Shown here piece by piece: positions 1 through 7,351 of a stretch of DNA of 19,582 nt. This DNA is from Anaerolineae bacterium (lineage in GTDB: Bacteria > Chloroflexota > Anaerolineae > B4-G1). The stretch lies in NCBI GenBank assembly GCA_016783285.1, contig JADHWW010000033.1:1-19582 (forward strand). The letters are read 5' to 3'. Each line of letters starts with the position of its first letter. The first letter of the stretch is position 1. The notes beneath the pieces are model-generated. The model saw only the letters and a list, made by a program, of their open reading frames with translations. It ran no database searches and was not told the DNA's origin. A program made the translations under genes and the position numbers.

Positions 1-1692
1 GTCACCCTCACCTACCGCGCTCCCCAGACCGTCGAGTACGAGATGCCGGCCTACGTCTCACTCGCCCTTCTAGTCGCCGTCCCCTTCGGCAAAATCCCAA
101 ATCTCAAATCTGCAAATCTGCAAATCTGCAAATCTGCAATCTTTGTCATTATCGTGGCTGCTGGTGTCGCCAACCTCGCCGCCCACTTTCCCAGTTACCG
201 CGCCCTTTCCCAGAGTTACGACGCCCGCCTCTATGCCGAGAATCTGCTGCGCGAAACCCCCGCCGGCGCCGTCATCCTCTCCAACTGGCACTGGGCCACG
301 CCGATGTGGTACTTGCAGCAAGTCGAGGGACAACGCCCCGACGTCCTCGTCAAGTACGTCTTCCCCCGAGGCGAGCCACTGGCGCAGACCTGGGTGAGCC
401 TGATCGAGGAGTACGTCCCGCAGCGGCCGGTCGTCGTCGTCCACTACTACGAGCACGAGTATAGCAACTTGCCCTACCGCTTCGAGCCGCTGGGAGAGGC
501 TTTTCTCGTCCGCACTGCGCCCAACTTCACCCCGCCCCCCGGCCTGACCCCGCTCGACGTCACCCTGGGCGGCCAAGTCGAGTTACTCGGCTACCGGCTG
601 GATGCAGACACGACCGCGCCCTCCCGACCACTCGTGCTGACGCTGGCCTGGTCGCCTGTCGTCACCCCCACGGCCGACCTGGCACTCTTTGCTCAACTTA
701 TCGGCCCAGGCGGGAGACTGTGGAGTGCCGCGCAGGACCGCCTCCACCCGGCCGGCCGCCTCGTCGCCAGCGAGATCATCGTCGAGCGCTTCGTCATCTA
801 CCCGCTGCTCCACGCCCCGCCAGGCGATTACACCCTCGTCGTCGGCGCGTACCTGCCGGCCGAGCCAGGCGCGCCCCGCCTCACCACTCCCGACGGGGCC
901 GACACCGTGCGATTGACCACCGCGCGCCTCCAGCCGTCCACTCTGCGGCCCGTCACCCGCCACCCCACCCTCGTCCGCTTCGCCGGTGGCCCCACGCTCA
1001 CCGGCGCCGGCTACGACACCGGCGTGCCCGGCCAGGTGCGGGTCTACCTCCACTGGGCCGGGCCGGGTGCGGAGGCCACCCTGCAATTGCTGGACGAAAG
1101 TGGCGCAGCGCTCGGTCAGGGCCGCGTTCCGGCATTGGAGCGCAACCAGTATGCCACCACCGCCCTCGACCTTCCCGCCGCACCCGTCCAAGTCGCGCTG
1201 CTTGACGGCGACCGTCCTCGTCGCTGGAACCTGCTCTTCGGGACACCCGCTCCGCTGCCCTCGCCCTCCCCTGGCGAGCGCTACGTCCCCTTCGGCGATA
1301 GCCTGATCCTGTCCGGCTTCGAAGGCCCCGACAGAACCCTGGAGCCGGGCAGTGACGTCACACTGGGCCTCCACTTCCTCGGCCTGCGTCCCCTGGAGCG
1401 GGATTACGTCGTCTCCACAAGCCTCATTGGTCTTAACCCTGATGGAACGTGGGCCTGGCGCGCCCCCCACGACACTATCCCGGCCCTGGGGGCCGTCCCC
1501 ACCCTCAAGTGGATTCGGAACTCGGCCATCTTTGACCCGCACAACGTGACCATCCCCGGCGACGCCCCCTCCGTCCCGGCCATCGGTTCCCTCGTCATCT
1601 ACGACTCCTTCACCCAGGCTCCGCTTCCCCCGCTCGACGAGCGGCTTGGCCCCGCCGTCCCCCTCGGCACCTGGGCCGTTGCCCCCCAATAA
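1..1692 (+). CDS. C-terminal part of a DUF2723-type membrane protein (5' end outside window)
   Basis: The frame is open from base 1 to the TAA at 1690-1692, so the gene begins upstream of the window; the first internal ATG (43) is not its start. The visible part opens with the last membrane segments (VSLALLVAVPF, then IFVIIVAAGVANLAAHF), followed by a soluble region: a stretch with SNWHWATPMWYLQQVEGQRP, as seen in DUF2723 proteins, and then beta-rich extracytoplasmic modules (for example PPGDYTLVVGAYLP). DUF2723 proteins are predicted lipid-linked-sugar glycosyltransferases related to the PMT/GT39 fold, with the active site in the missing N-terminal half. Here only the tail is seen, so substrate and activity cannot be judged. 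An octamer repeat (105-136) encodes the odd segment KIPNLKSANLQICKSA between two membrane segments. Family assignment is from memory of Chloroflexota homologues and is moderately secure. Confidence 0.7.
   Translation, partial: VTLTYRAPQTVEYEMPAYVSLALLVAVPFGKIPNLKSANLQICKSAIFVIIVAAGVANLAAHFPSYRALSQSYDARLYAENLLRETPAGAVILSNWHWATPMWYLQQVEGQRPDVLVKYVFPRGEPLAQTWVSLIEEYVPQRPVVVVHYYEHEYSNLPYRFEPLGEAFLVRTAPNFTPPPGLTPLDVTLGGQVELLGYRLDADTTAPSRPLVLTLAWSPVVTPTADLALFAQLIGPGGRLWSAAQDRLHPAGRLVASEIIVERFVIYPLLHAPPGDYTLVVGAYLPAEPGAPRLTTPDGADTVRLTTARLQPSTLRPVTRHPTLVRFAGGPTLTGAGYDTGVPGQVRVYLHWAGPGAEATLQLLDESGAALGQGRVPALERNQYATTALDLPAAPVQVALLDGDRPRRWNLLFGTPAPLPSPSPGERYVPFGDSLILSGFEGPDRTLEPGSDVTLGLHFLGLRPLERDYVVSTSLIGLNPDGTWAWRAPHDTIPALGAVPTLKWIRNSAIFDPHNVTIPGDAPSVPAIGSLVIYDSFTQAPLPPLDERLGPAVPLGTWAVAPQ
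105..136. repeat. Four perfect tandem copies of an 8-bp unit (CAAATCTG) inside a CDS
   Basis: Units lie at 105-112, 113-120, 121-128 and 129-136, with degenerate units on both sides (about 91-104 and 137-142). The tract is AT-rich in an otherwise GC-rich gene and encodes Lys/Asn/Ser/Leu/Gln residues in a loop next to a membrane segment. The reading frame stays open through it. Confidence 0.9.
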
Positions 1693-1724
1693 CTCCCACA
1701 CTCCCACACCTCCACACTCCCCCC
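1693..1724. repeat. Period-8 tandem tract (CTCCCACA) directly after a stop codon
   Basis: Two exact units (1693-1700, 1701-1708) are followed by two degenerate ones (1709-1716, 1717-1724). The array begins at the base after the TAA of the upstream gene. It is strongly C-rich on the plus strand and has no terminator-like fold. Confidence 0.7.
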
Positions 1725-1749
1725 GCCCCTTCCCTCTCTCGCCAGAATG

Positions 1750-1758
1750 TGATACAAT
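1750..1758 (+). promoter_or_regulatory. Extended -10 promoter element for the cNMP/PH-domain gene
   Basis: TGA-TACAAT (TG at 1750-1751, hexamer 1753-1758) matches an extended -10. It lies 21 bp before the ATG at 1780, which would give a very short leader. No good -35 is visible, which extended -10 promoters tolerate. GAGG at 1770-1773 is the likely ribosome binding site. Confidence 0.45.
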
Positions 1759-1779
1759 TACATCTACGCGAGGCCCACG

Positions 1780-3480
1780 ATGCCCAACAGTCTAACAAAG
1801 CAACTCAAACAAGTCCCGCTGTTTGCAAAACTCAGCCGGGACGACCTCAAGGCGGTCGCCAAACTGGTCAAACGGGAACGATACCCAGCCGGAAGCGTCG
1901 TCTGTCACCAGGGAGAGATTGGCCGTACGGCCTACCTCGTCGAAAGCGGCAAACTGCGCGTCCTCCACGTTGACCCGGAGGGAATCGAACGAGAGGTCGA
2001 CCGGCTGGGGCCCGGCGACTATTTCGGCGAGACCTCGCTCCTGCTAGGCGAGCCGCGAGATGCCACCGTCGAAGTGGTCCGGGAGATCACCGTCGAAGTC
2101 GCTCGGGAGGCTGTCCTGCTGTGCCTGCACAAGGAAGATTTTGATCAATTGATCAAGGAGCAGCCTTCGGTGCTCGAGTCTCTTCAGATGCGGGCCGATG
2201 TGGCTCAAAAGCACCGCGCCAAACGCTTCAAGTGGCAGTACCCGGACGAGGTCGTCATCCTCCGCCTGCATAAACATAAAGTGGTGTTGATCCGCCACCT
2301 TATCTTTCCCGCCTTCGCGCTCCTGGTGGACCTGCTCGGGTGTGGCTACTGGTACCTGCAATCAGGGTCCACCCTGGCCCTGGCAGCGGGGGCACTCCTG
2401 GCCCTCATCCCGCTAGTGTTCACCCTGTACCTGATCGTGGATCACTACAACGATAACTACGTCGTGACGAACAAGCGCGTCGTACACGAGGAGCGCGTCC
2501 CCCTCGTGCGCGAATCCCGTGCTGAGGCCCCCTTGCGCACCGTGCAGAACATTCAGGGGTCACAGGAAGGACTGCTGGCTCAGATGTACGACTTTGGCGA
2601 CCTGATCATTGAGACGGCTGGAGAACGCGGGCACGTGATCTTCCGCCAGATTCCGAATCCGGCAGAGGCGCGAGATGACATCTTTGAGCAAATCCGGCGC
2701 GTGCAGGCGGGGGCGCGGGCCGAGGAACGCTCCGCTATCCGTGACGCACTGCACCATCAGTTCGGCATCACCATTCCCAAAGCGCCCGCGCCGTCGCCCG
2801 GAGCAGTGCGCCCCAAACGTGGTTTCAAACTGACCCTCCCGTCGTGGGTTCCCGCGCTCGTGCGTCTCTTCCACTATTTCCTGCCCCCCCTCCGCTATGA
2901 ACGAGGCGATACTATCACCTGGCGTAAACACTGGATTGCCCTGATCAAGCCCATCGCGCTTCCTACAGTACTCATCGTGGCTGCCACGTCCATCGCCATC
3001 TATCTCGCACTTTACAATCTTTCCAACCTGGCTCCAACCCTGATCGGCTACGGCACGCTGATGATCTTTTTGCTCCTCTGGTGGATCTGGCGCTTCAGCG
3101 ACTGGCAGAACGATACCTATCAGGTGACGGCCACGCGCATCATTGACGTTGAGCGGCTACCCTTCTACCTGCGGGAAGAGCGCCGCGAGGCCAGCCTGGG
3201 GATGATCCAGAACATCGGTCTGGAGATTTTTGGCGTTCTGGGGAAATTGTTCAACTATGGGTCAGTGACCATCGAAACGGCTGGGGGCGATGCTTTCACC
3301 TTTGACCACGTCAAGGACCCCCGTAGTGTGCAGGCCGAGATCTTTCGCCGCGTGGAGGCGTTCCAACGCCAGCAGCGCCAGGAAGCGGCGGAACGCCATC
3401 GGGCCGAGTTGCTCGACTGGTTCACCGTCTACGACCAGATTCAACACACGACGGCCTCTGCAACCTCACAGGAAAGTTGA
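1780..3480 (+). CDS. cNMP-binding domain fused to two membrane-anchored bacterial PH domains
   Basis: 566 aa. Residues about 10-130 are a CRP-like cyclic-nucleotide-binding domain; the phosphate-binding cassette is recognisable as FGETSLLLGEPRDATV (82-97) with the expected Glu and Arg. Then come two copies of a bacterial PH (DUF304/bPH_2-like) unit. The first has a membrane hairpin at about 172-221 and a PH-like domain at about 226-310 (NDNYVVTNKRVVHEE, RTVQNIQ, FGDLIIETAG). The second has a hairpin at about 388-438 and a domain at about 444-530 (NDTYQVTATRIIDVE, GMIQNIG, NYGSVTIETAG). The matching motifs suggest internal duplication. It is probably a cytoplasmic-membrane sensor whose second-messenger binding alters membrane or protein association; no DNA-binding or enzymatic domain is present. 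The ATG at 1780 has GAGG six bases upstream. The deformylase remnant begins 4 nt after its stop, suggesting a former operon. Confidence 0.85.
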   Translation: MPNSLTKQLKQVPLFAKLSRDDLKAVAKLVKRERYPAGSVVCHQGEIGRTAYLVESGKLRVLHVDPEGIEREVDRLGPGDYFGETSLLLGEPRDATVEVVREITVEVAREAVLLCLHKEDFDQLIKEQPSVLESLQMRADVAQKHRAKRFKWQYPDEVVILRLHKHKVVLIRHLIFPAFALLVDLLGCGYWYLQSGSTLALAAGALLALIPLVFTLYLIVDHYNDNYVVTNKRVVHEERVPLVRESRAEAPLRTVQNIQGSQEGLLAQMYDFGDLIIETAGERGHVIFRQIPNPAEARDDIFEQIRRVQAGARAEERSAIRDALHHQFGITIPKAPAPSPGAVRPKRGFKLTLPSWVPALVRLFHYFLPPLRYERGDTITWRKHWIALIKPIALPTVLIVAATSIAIYLALYNLSNLAPTLIGYGTLMIFLLLWWIWRFSDWQNDTYQVTATRIIDVERLPFYLREERREASLGMIQNIGLEIFGVLGKLFNYGSVTIETAGGDAFTFDHVKDPRSVQAEIFRRVEAFQRQQRQEAAERHRAELLDWFTVYDQIQHTTASATSQES

Positions 3481-3484
3481 GCCT

Positions 3485-3580
3485 ATGTCTACACGTCCCA
3501 TTGTGCTTTACGACGATTCGCTACTGCGCCAGAAATCGCGCCGCGTGCGGCGTGTGACCCCGGACTTGAGAAAAAACTCG
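3485..3580 (+). pseudogene. def: N-terminal remnant of peptide deformylase
   Basis: From the ATG at 3485 the translation begins MSTRPIVLYDDSLLRQKSRR and continues VRRVTPDLRK. This resembles the N-terminus of bacterial peptide deformylases (pattern: I-x-x-Y-x-D/N-x-x-LR-x-K/Q-[SA] ... DLR-x-L). Homology then stops near 3577-3580 in an A-rich stretch. The three catalytic motifs (GLAAPQ, EGCLS, HExDH) are all absent. The frame happens to stay open into the downstream ATPase gene, giving an artificial fusion, but a good promoter and an alternative start separate them. It follows the cNMP/PH gene by 4 nt. Functional deformylase must come from elsewhere if this reading is right. The identification rests on about 30 residues. 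Confidence 0.5.
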
Positions 3581-3685
3581 TTAGAAAATCTGGCCTGTGA
3601 CCGAGGAGGAGGAGGAGGCAGCAGAGGCGGGCCGGAAAGCGCCCAGTGGGGTGGCGGCGTCTGGGCTGCTGGTGTGATCCCTCAC
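3581..3685. other. Spacer with GGA-rich tract between deformylase remnant and ecf promoter
   Basis: This contains a run of GAG/GGA triplets (about 3604-3620) and GC-rich, low-complexity sequence encoding Gly-rich residues in the open frame. I see no recognisable protein homology in any frame, so it is probably decayed sequence. Confidence 0.4.
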
Positions 3686-3714
3686 TTGGCAAACTTGCAC
3701 TGTTGGGCTATACT
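3686..3714 (+). promoter_or_regulatory. Sigma70-type promoter for the ECF transporter ATPase
   Basis: TTGGCA (3686-3691), a 17-bp spacer and TATACT (3709-3714) make a near-consensus promoter. It lies about 41 bp before the chosen GTG start at 3755. Its position argues that the ATPase is transcribed independently of the upstream deformylase remnant and is not translated as a fusion with it. Confidence 0.7.
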
Positions 3715-3754
3715 ATCCCTGAAACTCTTTCGACCTGAGGGTGTTATCTCTATT

Positions 3755-5398
3755 GTGAAGAAAGGCACCTTGTCTGACCAACAGGACACTGCTGTCCCAC
3801 TGGTGATCGAAGGGCTCACCTTTCGTTATCATACCCGCCCCGAACCGGCGCTGCGCGACGTCTCGTTGGCGCTGGAGCGCGGCGAACTGCTGCTCGTCGC
3901 CGGCGCCAGCGGTTGCGGCAAGACGACGCTCATCCGCTGCATCAACGGCCTCATCCCGCGCACCTACAGGGGCGACCTCGAGGGCCGCAATCTCCTCTAC
4001 GGTCAGGATGCCAGCGAGATGACGATGGCCCGCCTCTCCCAGACCGTCGGCACCGTCCTCCAGGACCCGGAGCGGCAGATCGTGGGCAGTATCGTGCTCA
4101 ACGAGGTTGCCTTTGGGTTGGAGAACCTGGGGCTGCCCCGCGAGGAGATCCTGCAGCGGGTGGACGAGACGCTCGACTACCTGGGCATCCCCCACCTGCG
4201 CGACCGAGAGACCTTTTATCTCTCCGGCGGCGAGAAGCAAAAGATCGCCCTCGCCGGCGCACTGGCGATGCGACCGAGCGTTCTCCTGCTGGATGAGCCT
4301 CTGGCCAGCCTCGATCCCGCCAGCGCGCAGGAGGCCCTGGCCCTCTTCCGCCGCCTGGCCGACGAGGGGGTCAGCATCGTCCTCGTCGAGCATCGCGTCG
4401 AGGATGTGTTGAGCATCCACCCCGACCAGGTGCTTTTTATGCAGGAGGGCCAGACCACCTACTACGGCCCACTGGATGGCCTGATGGAGGTGGTGGACTA
4501 CCGGGAGGTCAAGTTGCCCGCGCCTGTCGTGATTCAACGTGCGGCCAGCGATCCGCCTCCCACCTTCGAGGCGATCATCAAGCCATACGGCCGCGAACCC
4601 CTGGTCACGTTCGATGATATCTCCTTCGCCTACGAGGAGGACGGGCCAACGGTCATTCGCGACGTCAGTCTGACCATCCGCCGGGGTGACGTCATCGCTC
4701 TCCTCGGCCCCAACGGCGCGGGCAAGACCACGCTGGTCAAACATGCCATCGGCCTGCTGAAGCCGCGCCAGGGCAACGTGCTGGTCGAAGGGCACGACAC
4801 GAGGAAAATGAGCGTCGCGCAGATCGCCCACACGCTGGGCTACGTCTTCCAGAGCCCCAGCCACATGCTCTTCGCGCCGACCGTGCAGGAGGAATTGGCC
4901 TTCGGCCCCAGGAACCTGGGCTACAGCCAGGAGACTATCGCGGAAGGAGTGGCTGAGGCAGTAGAGACTGTCAACCTGAAGGGGCTGGAGGACTACCCAC
5001 CACTGGCGCTTTCCTTCGGCCAACAGAAGCGCGTTAGTATCGCGGCCATCCTGGCCATGCACTCCAAAATCCTGGTGATGGACGAGCCCACCGCCGGTCA
5101 AGATTACTGGAACTATATGGCCTTTATGGATTCCATCCTGCAGATGCCGGGTTTCGAGGCCATTCTGTTCATCACCCACGACCTCGACCTGGCGATCTGC
5201 TACGCCAGCCGGGTCATCCTGATGCACGAGGGACAGATCGCCGGGGACGGCCCGCCGGCCGAGGTGTTGGCCGACCCGGAACTGCTACGTCGTTGCCGCA
5301 TCGTGCCGACCTCGTTGCTGCAGGTTAATCTGGAATATCTGCCTCACACCGGGCGTTTTATGCGGGCCGAAGCGTTGGCCCACGTCCGAGTAGCGTGA
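3755..5398 (+). CDS. ecfA: ECF transporter energy-coupling ATPase, two fused ABC domains
   Basis: 547 aa with two complete ABC ATPase modules in one chain. Module 1: Walker A GASGCGKTT (50-58), Q-loop LQDPERQIVG, signature LSGGEKQ (156-162), Walker B LLLDEP (about 180), switch His in LVEHR. Module 2: Walker A GPNGAGKTT (318-326), Q-loop VFQSPSHMLF, signature LSFGQQK (419-425), Walker B MDEP (about 442-445), switch His in FITHD. The pair would form the EcfA/EcfA' motor that powers uptake of a vitamin or metal ion through the T and S subunits encoded downstream. Start choice: GTG 3755 just below the promoter; TTG 3770 is an alternative with AAGAAAGG four bases upstream. The frame is also open upstream to 3290, but that part is deformylase remnant and shadow. 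Signature 2 (LSFGQ) deviates from LSGGQ, as is common in these proteins. Confidence 0.9.
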   Translation: MKKGTLSDQQDTAVPLVIEGLTFRYHTRPEPALRDVSLALERGELLLVAGASGCGKTTLIRCINGLIPRTYRGDLEGRNLLYGQDASEMTMARLSQTVGTVLQDPERQIVGSIVLNEVAFGLENLGLPREEILQRVDETLDYLGIPHLRDRETFYLSGGEKQKIALAGALAMRPSVLLLDEPLASLDPASAQEALALFRRLADEGVSIVLVEHRVEDVLSIHPDQVLFMQEGQTTYYGPLDGLMEVVDYREVKLPAPVVIQRAASDPPPTFEAIIKPYGREPLVTFDDISFAYEEDGPTVIRDVSLTIRRGDVIALLGPNGAGKTTLVKHAIGLLKPRQGNVLVEGHDTRKMSVAQIAHTLGYVFQSPSHMLFAPTVQEELAFGPRNLGYSQETIAEGVAEAVETVNLKGLEDYPPLALSFGQQKRVSIAAILAMHSKILVMDEPTAGQDYWNYMAFMDSILQMPGFEAILFITHDLDLAICYASRVILMHEGQIAGDGPPAEVLADPELLRRCRIVPTSLLQVNLEYLPHTGRFMRAEALAHVRVA

Positions 5399-5440
5399 GG
5401 CCGAAAGGAGGGCTTATCGAGAATAGAACGAACGCTGCCC

Positions 5441-5550
5441 GGCGAATGAATTCGCGGCAACATCTGCCAAGTCGCCCTACGGCGACTGGAACAATCGGCG
5501 AAGGCCGATTTCGCAAACGTTGCACGCGGTTTTAACCGCCGTGCGGCCAC
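5441..5550. repeat. 110-bp multi-hairpin repeat, copy 1
   Basis: First of three nearly identical copies. Each unit contains four small inverted repeats in a row. They are GCGAAT/ATTCGC (2-nt loop), GTCGCC/GGCGAC (loop CTAC), ATCGGC/GCCGAT (loop GAAG), and a longer hairpin with GCACG/CGTGC and CGGTT/AACCG arms. A GCTGCC-type sequence precedes each copy. Confidence 0.95.
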
Positions 5551-5562
5551 GCTGCGCTGCCT

Positions 5563-5672
5563 GGCGAATGAATTCGCGGCAACATCTGCCAAGTCGCCCT
5601 ACGGCGACTGGAACAATCGGCGAAGGCCGATTTCGCAAACGTTGCACGCGGCTTTAACCGCCGTGCGGCCAC
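5563..5672. repeat. 110-bp multi-hairpin repeat, copy 2
   Basis: Second copy, 12 bp after copy 1. It has the same four hairpins and differs by a T-to-C change in the loop-proximal part of the last hairpin (GCGGCTTT instead of GCGGTTTT). Confidence 0.95.
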
Positions 5673-5679
5673 GCTGCCT

Positions 5680-5789
5680 GGCGAATGAATTCGCGGCAAC
5701 ATCTGCCAAGTCGCCCTACGGCGACTGGAACAATCGGCGAAGGCCGATTTCGCAAACGTTGCACGCGGTTTTAACCGCCGTGCGGCCAC
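5680..5789. repeat. 110-bp multi-hairpin repeat, copy 3
   Basis: Third copy, 7 bp after copy 2, matching copy 1 in the last hairpin. The unequal junctions (12 bp against 7 bp of GCTGC-type sequence) suggest duplication by slippage or recombination in the short linkers. Confidence 0.95.
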
Positions 5790-5835
5790 CCGCTTACGAA
5801 CGAGTTTCTAAATCATAGTGTAGAGGAGGTTAATC

Positions 5836-6381
5836 GTGGACAAAAAGTGGTACGCATTTGGAACCCGCGAGGTAGTTTTCGCGGCTCTTGGCGCGGCGCT
5901 CTACGGCGTCCTGTCCTGGGCTACTAACATGCTCGCGCTGCCGGCAGCCGGCAACATCGCGCTGCGCCCGGCCGTCTGCATCCCGATATTCTTCGGCATT
6001 GTCTTTGGCCCCTGGGTTGGTCTCATCAGTGGCCTCGTTGGCAATGTCATCGGCGATGCGCTCTCCGGTTGGGGCTTTTGGATCTGGTGGGACATCGGCA
6101 ACGGCCTGATGGGCATGGTCCCCGGCTTTGCTGCGCAGATGATCACCAGTTATCGTGACGCCAGGTCGCTGGTCATCGCCGACGTCTTTGCCGTCCTGGG
6201 CATAGTGGTCGGGATAGGATTCGCCTCGCTGAGCGAGATCTTTGTCTCCGGCCTCGACTTTGCCACGGCTTTCGGTGGCTACTTTGTTCCCGCTGCGCTC
6301 ACCAACATCATCAACGGCATCATTCTGGTGCCGATCCTGATGGTAGCGTACGATGCCATCGTTGCGAGAACTGGCCGTTAG
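5836..6381 (+). CDS. ECF transporter S component (substrate-binding membrane subunit)
   Basis: 181 aa, very hydrophobic with about five to six membrane segments. The pattern VCIPIFFGIVFGPWVGLISGLVGNVIGDAL (by its blocks IPIFFG, FGPWVG and GNVIGD) fits the membrane-embedded substrate-specificity subunits of energy-coupling factor transporters. The protein would bind a vitamin or related small molecule on the outside and release it when the EcfA/EcfT module hydrolyses ATP. Which substrate is not evident: no clear ThiT, BioY, RibU or CbiM signature is recognised. The start is GTG at 5836, supported by AGAGGAGG five to six bases upstream. It lies between the ATPase and T genes on the same strand, which supports a dedicated (group I) ECF operon. 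Confidence 0.8.
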   Translation: MDKKWYAFGTREVVFAALGAALYGVLSWATNMLALPAAGNIALRPAVCIPIFFGIVFGPWVGLISGLVGNVIGDALSGWGFWIWWDIGNGLMGMVPGFAAQMITSYRDARSLVIADVFAVLGIVVGIGFASLSEIFVSGLDFATAFGGYFVPAALTNIINGIILVPILMVAYDAIVARTGR

Positions 6382-6393
6382 ATAAAGTTCGAT

Positions 6394-6426
6394 GGGTGGC
6401 GGGGAAGCCGGTCTTCCCCGCCATCC
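6394..6426. promoter_or_regulatory. Strong hairpin between the S and T genes
   Basis: Arms 6394-6407 and 6413-6426 pair over 14 positions (one G-T wobble) around a 5-nt loop CCGGT. It lies 12 nt after the S-component stop and 20 nt before the T-component start. No T-tract follows, so an RNA-processing, stability or partial-attenuation role is more likely than termination. Confidence 0.65.
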
Positions 6427-6445
6427 CACTCAGGAGTCCCGCCCC

Positions 6446-7330
6446 ATGCTGGTTGCCTGGAAGTACAAGGAACGGAACACGCTCGTCCAACGCCTGGATC
6501 CCCGGGCGCGTTGGATATTTCTCATGTCAGTCATGTTCTCCATCACCCAATTCTGGGACATTCGCTTTCTACTCTTTTTTTTCGCCCTGTCGTTTGTTCA
6601 CTACTTTCTCGCCAGGCTGACCTGGAAAGAGACCCGCCGCGTGTGGATGTTCGTGCTCATACTGGTCGTCGTCATCATCGGTATCAATGCTGTGCTGACT
6701 GGGCGAGGCGGGCCAGGAGCAGTGCTGAAAGGGTCCAAGCACATCGTATGGCAAATCAAGTGGGTCGTGCCGGGGATAAACTGGACTATTCACCCCAACA
6801 TCACGGTGGAGAAACTGGTGTTCGCCGTCACGCAGATGGTGCGCATGCTGTCCATCACAGTCTTGTTTCTCCCGCTCCCTTTCACCATGAATCCCAACAT
6901 ATACGGTGCCACCTTCCGTGGCCTGGGCCTGCCCGACAAGTTCGCCTTCTCGATGGATCTGGCCTTCCGCTTCGTCCCCACCCTGGCCCGCGATTTCAGC
7001 ATCACCCTCGATTCGCAACGGGCGCGGGGGTACGAGATAGAGAAACTGGAGGGCGGCCTGATCGCGCAGATTCGCAAGATGGCCCCCCTCGTCGTCCCGG
7101 TCACCATCAACGCCATCGTCGGCGGCGAGGACATCGTCAACGCGATGGACCTGCGCTGCTTTGGCCTGCGCAAGCGCACGTGGGTGCACAAACTCGAGTA
7201 CAAGTCCCGCGACTATGTCCTGATCGCTCTCGGCATACTGATCCTGGTCGGCTCGACGTTCGTCAACGTGGGCCTGGGGATGGGCGACTTCTGGATGCCG
7301 GGATGGGCTTTGGGGCTGTTCGGCTTCTAA
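6446..7330 (+). CDS. ecfT: ECF transporter transmembrane (T) component
   Basis: 294 aa from the ATG at 6446, chosen because CAGGAG (6431-6436) sits nine bases upstream; the earlier in-frame ATG at 6392 lies in the intergenic hairpin arm and has no binding site. The protein has hydrophobic segments at about 22-55, 66-83 and 255-275 and the cytoplasmic coupling region of EcfT proteins. That region includes DSQRARGYE (the first ARG coupling motif, Ala-Arg-Gly 193-195) and a second, degenerate one in AMDLRCFG (233-240). These motifs insert into grooves of the two ATPase domains and transmit ATP-driven motion to the S subunit. The C-terminus runs to a terminator 22 nt beyond the stop, so this is probably the last gene of the operon. 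Confidence 0.88.
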   Translation: MLVAWKYKERNTLVQRLDPRARWIFLMSVMFSITQFWDIRFLLFFFALSFVHYFLARLTWKETRRVWMFVLILVVVIIGINAVLTGRGGPGAVLKGSKHIVWQIKWVVPGINWTIHPNITVEKLVFAVTQMVRMLSITVLFLPLPFTMNPNIYGATFRGLGLPDKFAFSMDLAFRFVPTLARDFSITLDSQRARGYEIEKLEGGLIAQIRKMAPLVVPVTINAIVGGEDIVNAMDLRCFGLRKRTWVHKLEYKSRDYVLIALGILILVGSTFVNVGLGMGDFWMPGWALGLFGF

Positions 7331-7351
7331 GGCACCGCCGGGCAAAGCGAA

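Larger units (their letters stand above)
5399..5835. other. Intergenic region within the ecf operon, mostly repeat
   Basis: This 437-bp gap carries the three 110-bp repeats (5441-5789), short unique flanks and the ribosome binding site AGAGGAGG (5822-5829) for the next gene. No supported CDS: the minus-strand frames that read through it simply translate the repeat three times. I recognise no known riboswitch. Confidence 0.7.

Noticed and set aside
583..1707. Long minus-strand frame opposite the DUF2723-like gene
   Set aside because: It is a GC-rich shadow frame with low-complexity Gly/Arg/Val content; the plus-strand frame has recognisable protein structure.
3713..5227. 504-aa minus-strand frame opposite the ABC ATPase
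   Set aside because: It is a shadow of a gene with all ABC motifs on the plus strand.
3290..5398. A single 702-aa protein covering the end of the cNMP/PH gene, the deformylase stub and the ATPase
   Set aside because: Its first part overlaps the cNMP/PH gene in another frame, and a near-consensus promoter (3686-3714) and a start codon precede the ATPase domains. The fusion is an accident of an open frame.
5344..5789. Minus-strand frames encoding repeated RRLKPRATFAKSAF-type peptides
   Set aside because: They simply translate the 110-bp hairpin repeat, with no ribosome binding site and no protein family.
5441..5789. CRISPR array
   Set aside because: The repeats are 110 bp and the intervals only 12 and 7 bp of similar GCTGC sequence, so there are no spacers; no cas genes are nearby.
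5399..5835. Riboswitch upstream of the S component
   Set aside because: No known vitamin or metal riboswitch consensus is recognised; the structure seen is fully explained by the triplicated repeat.
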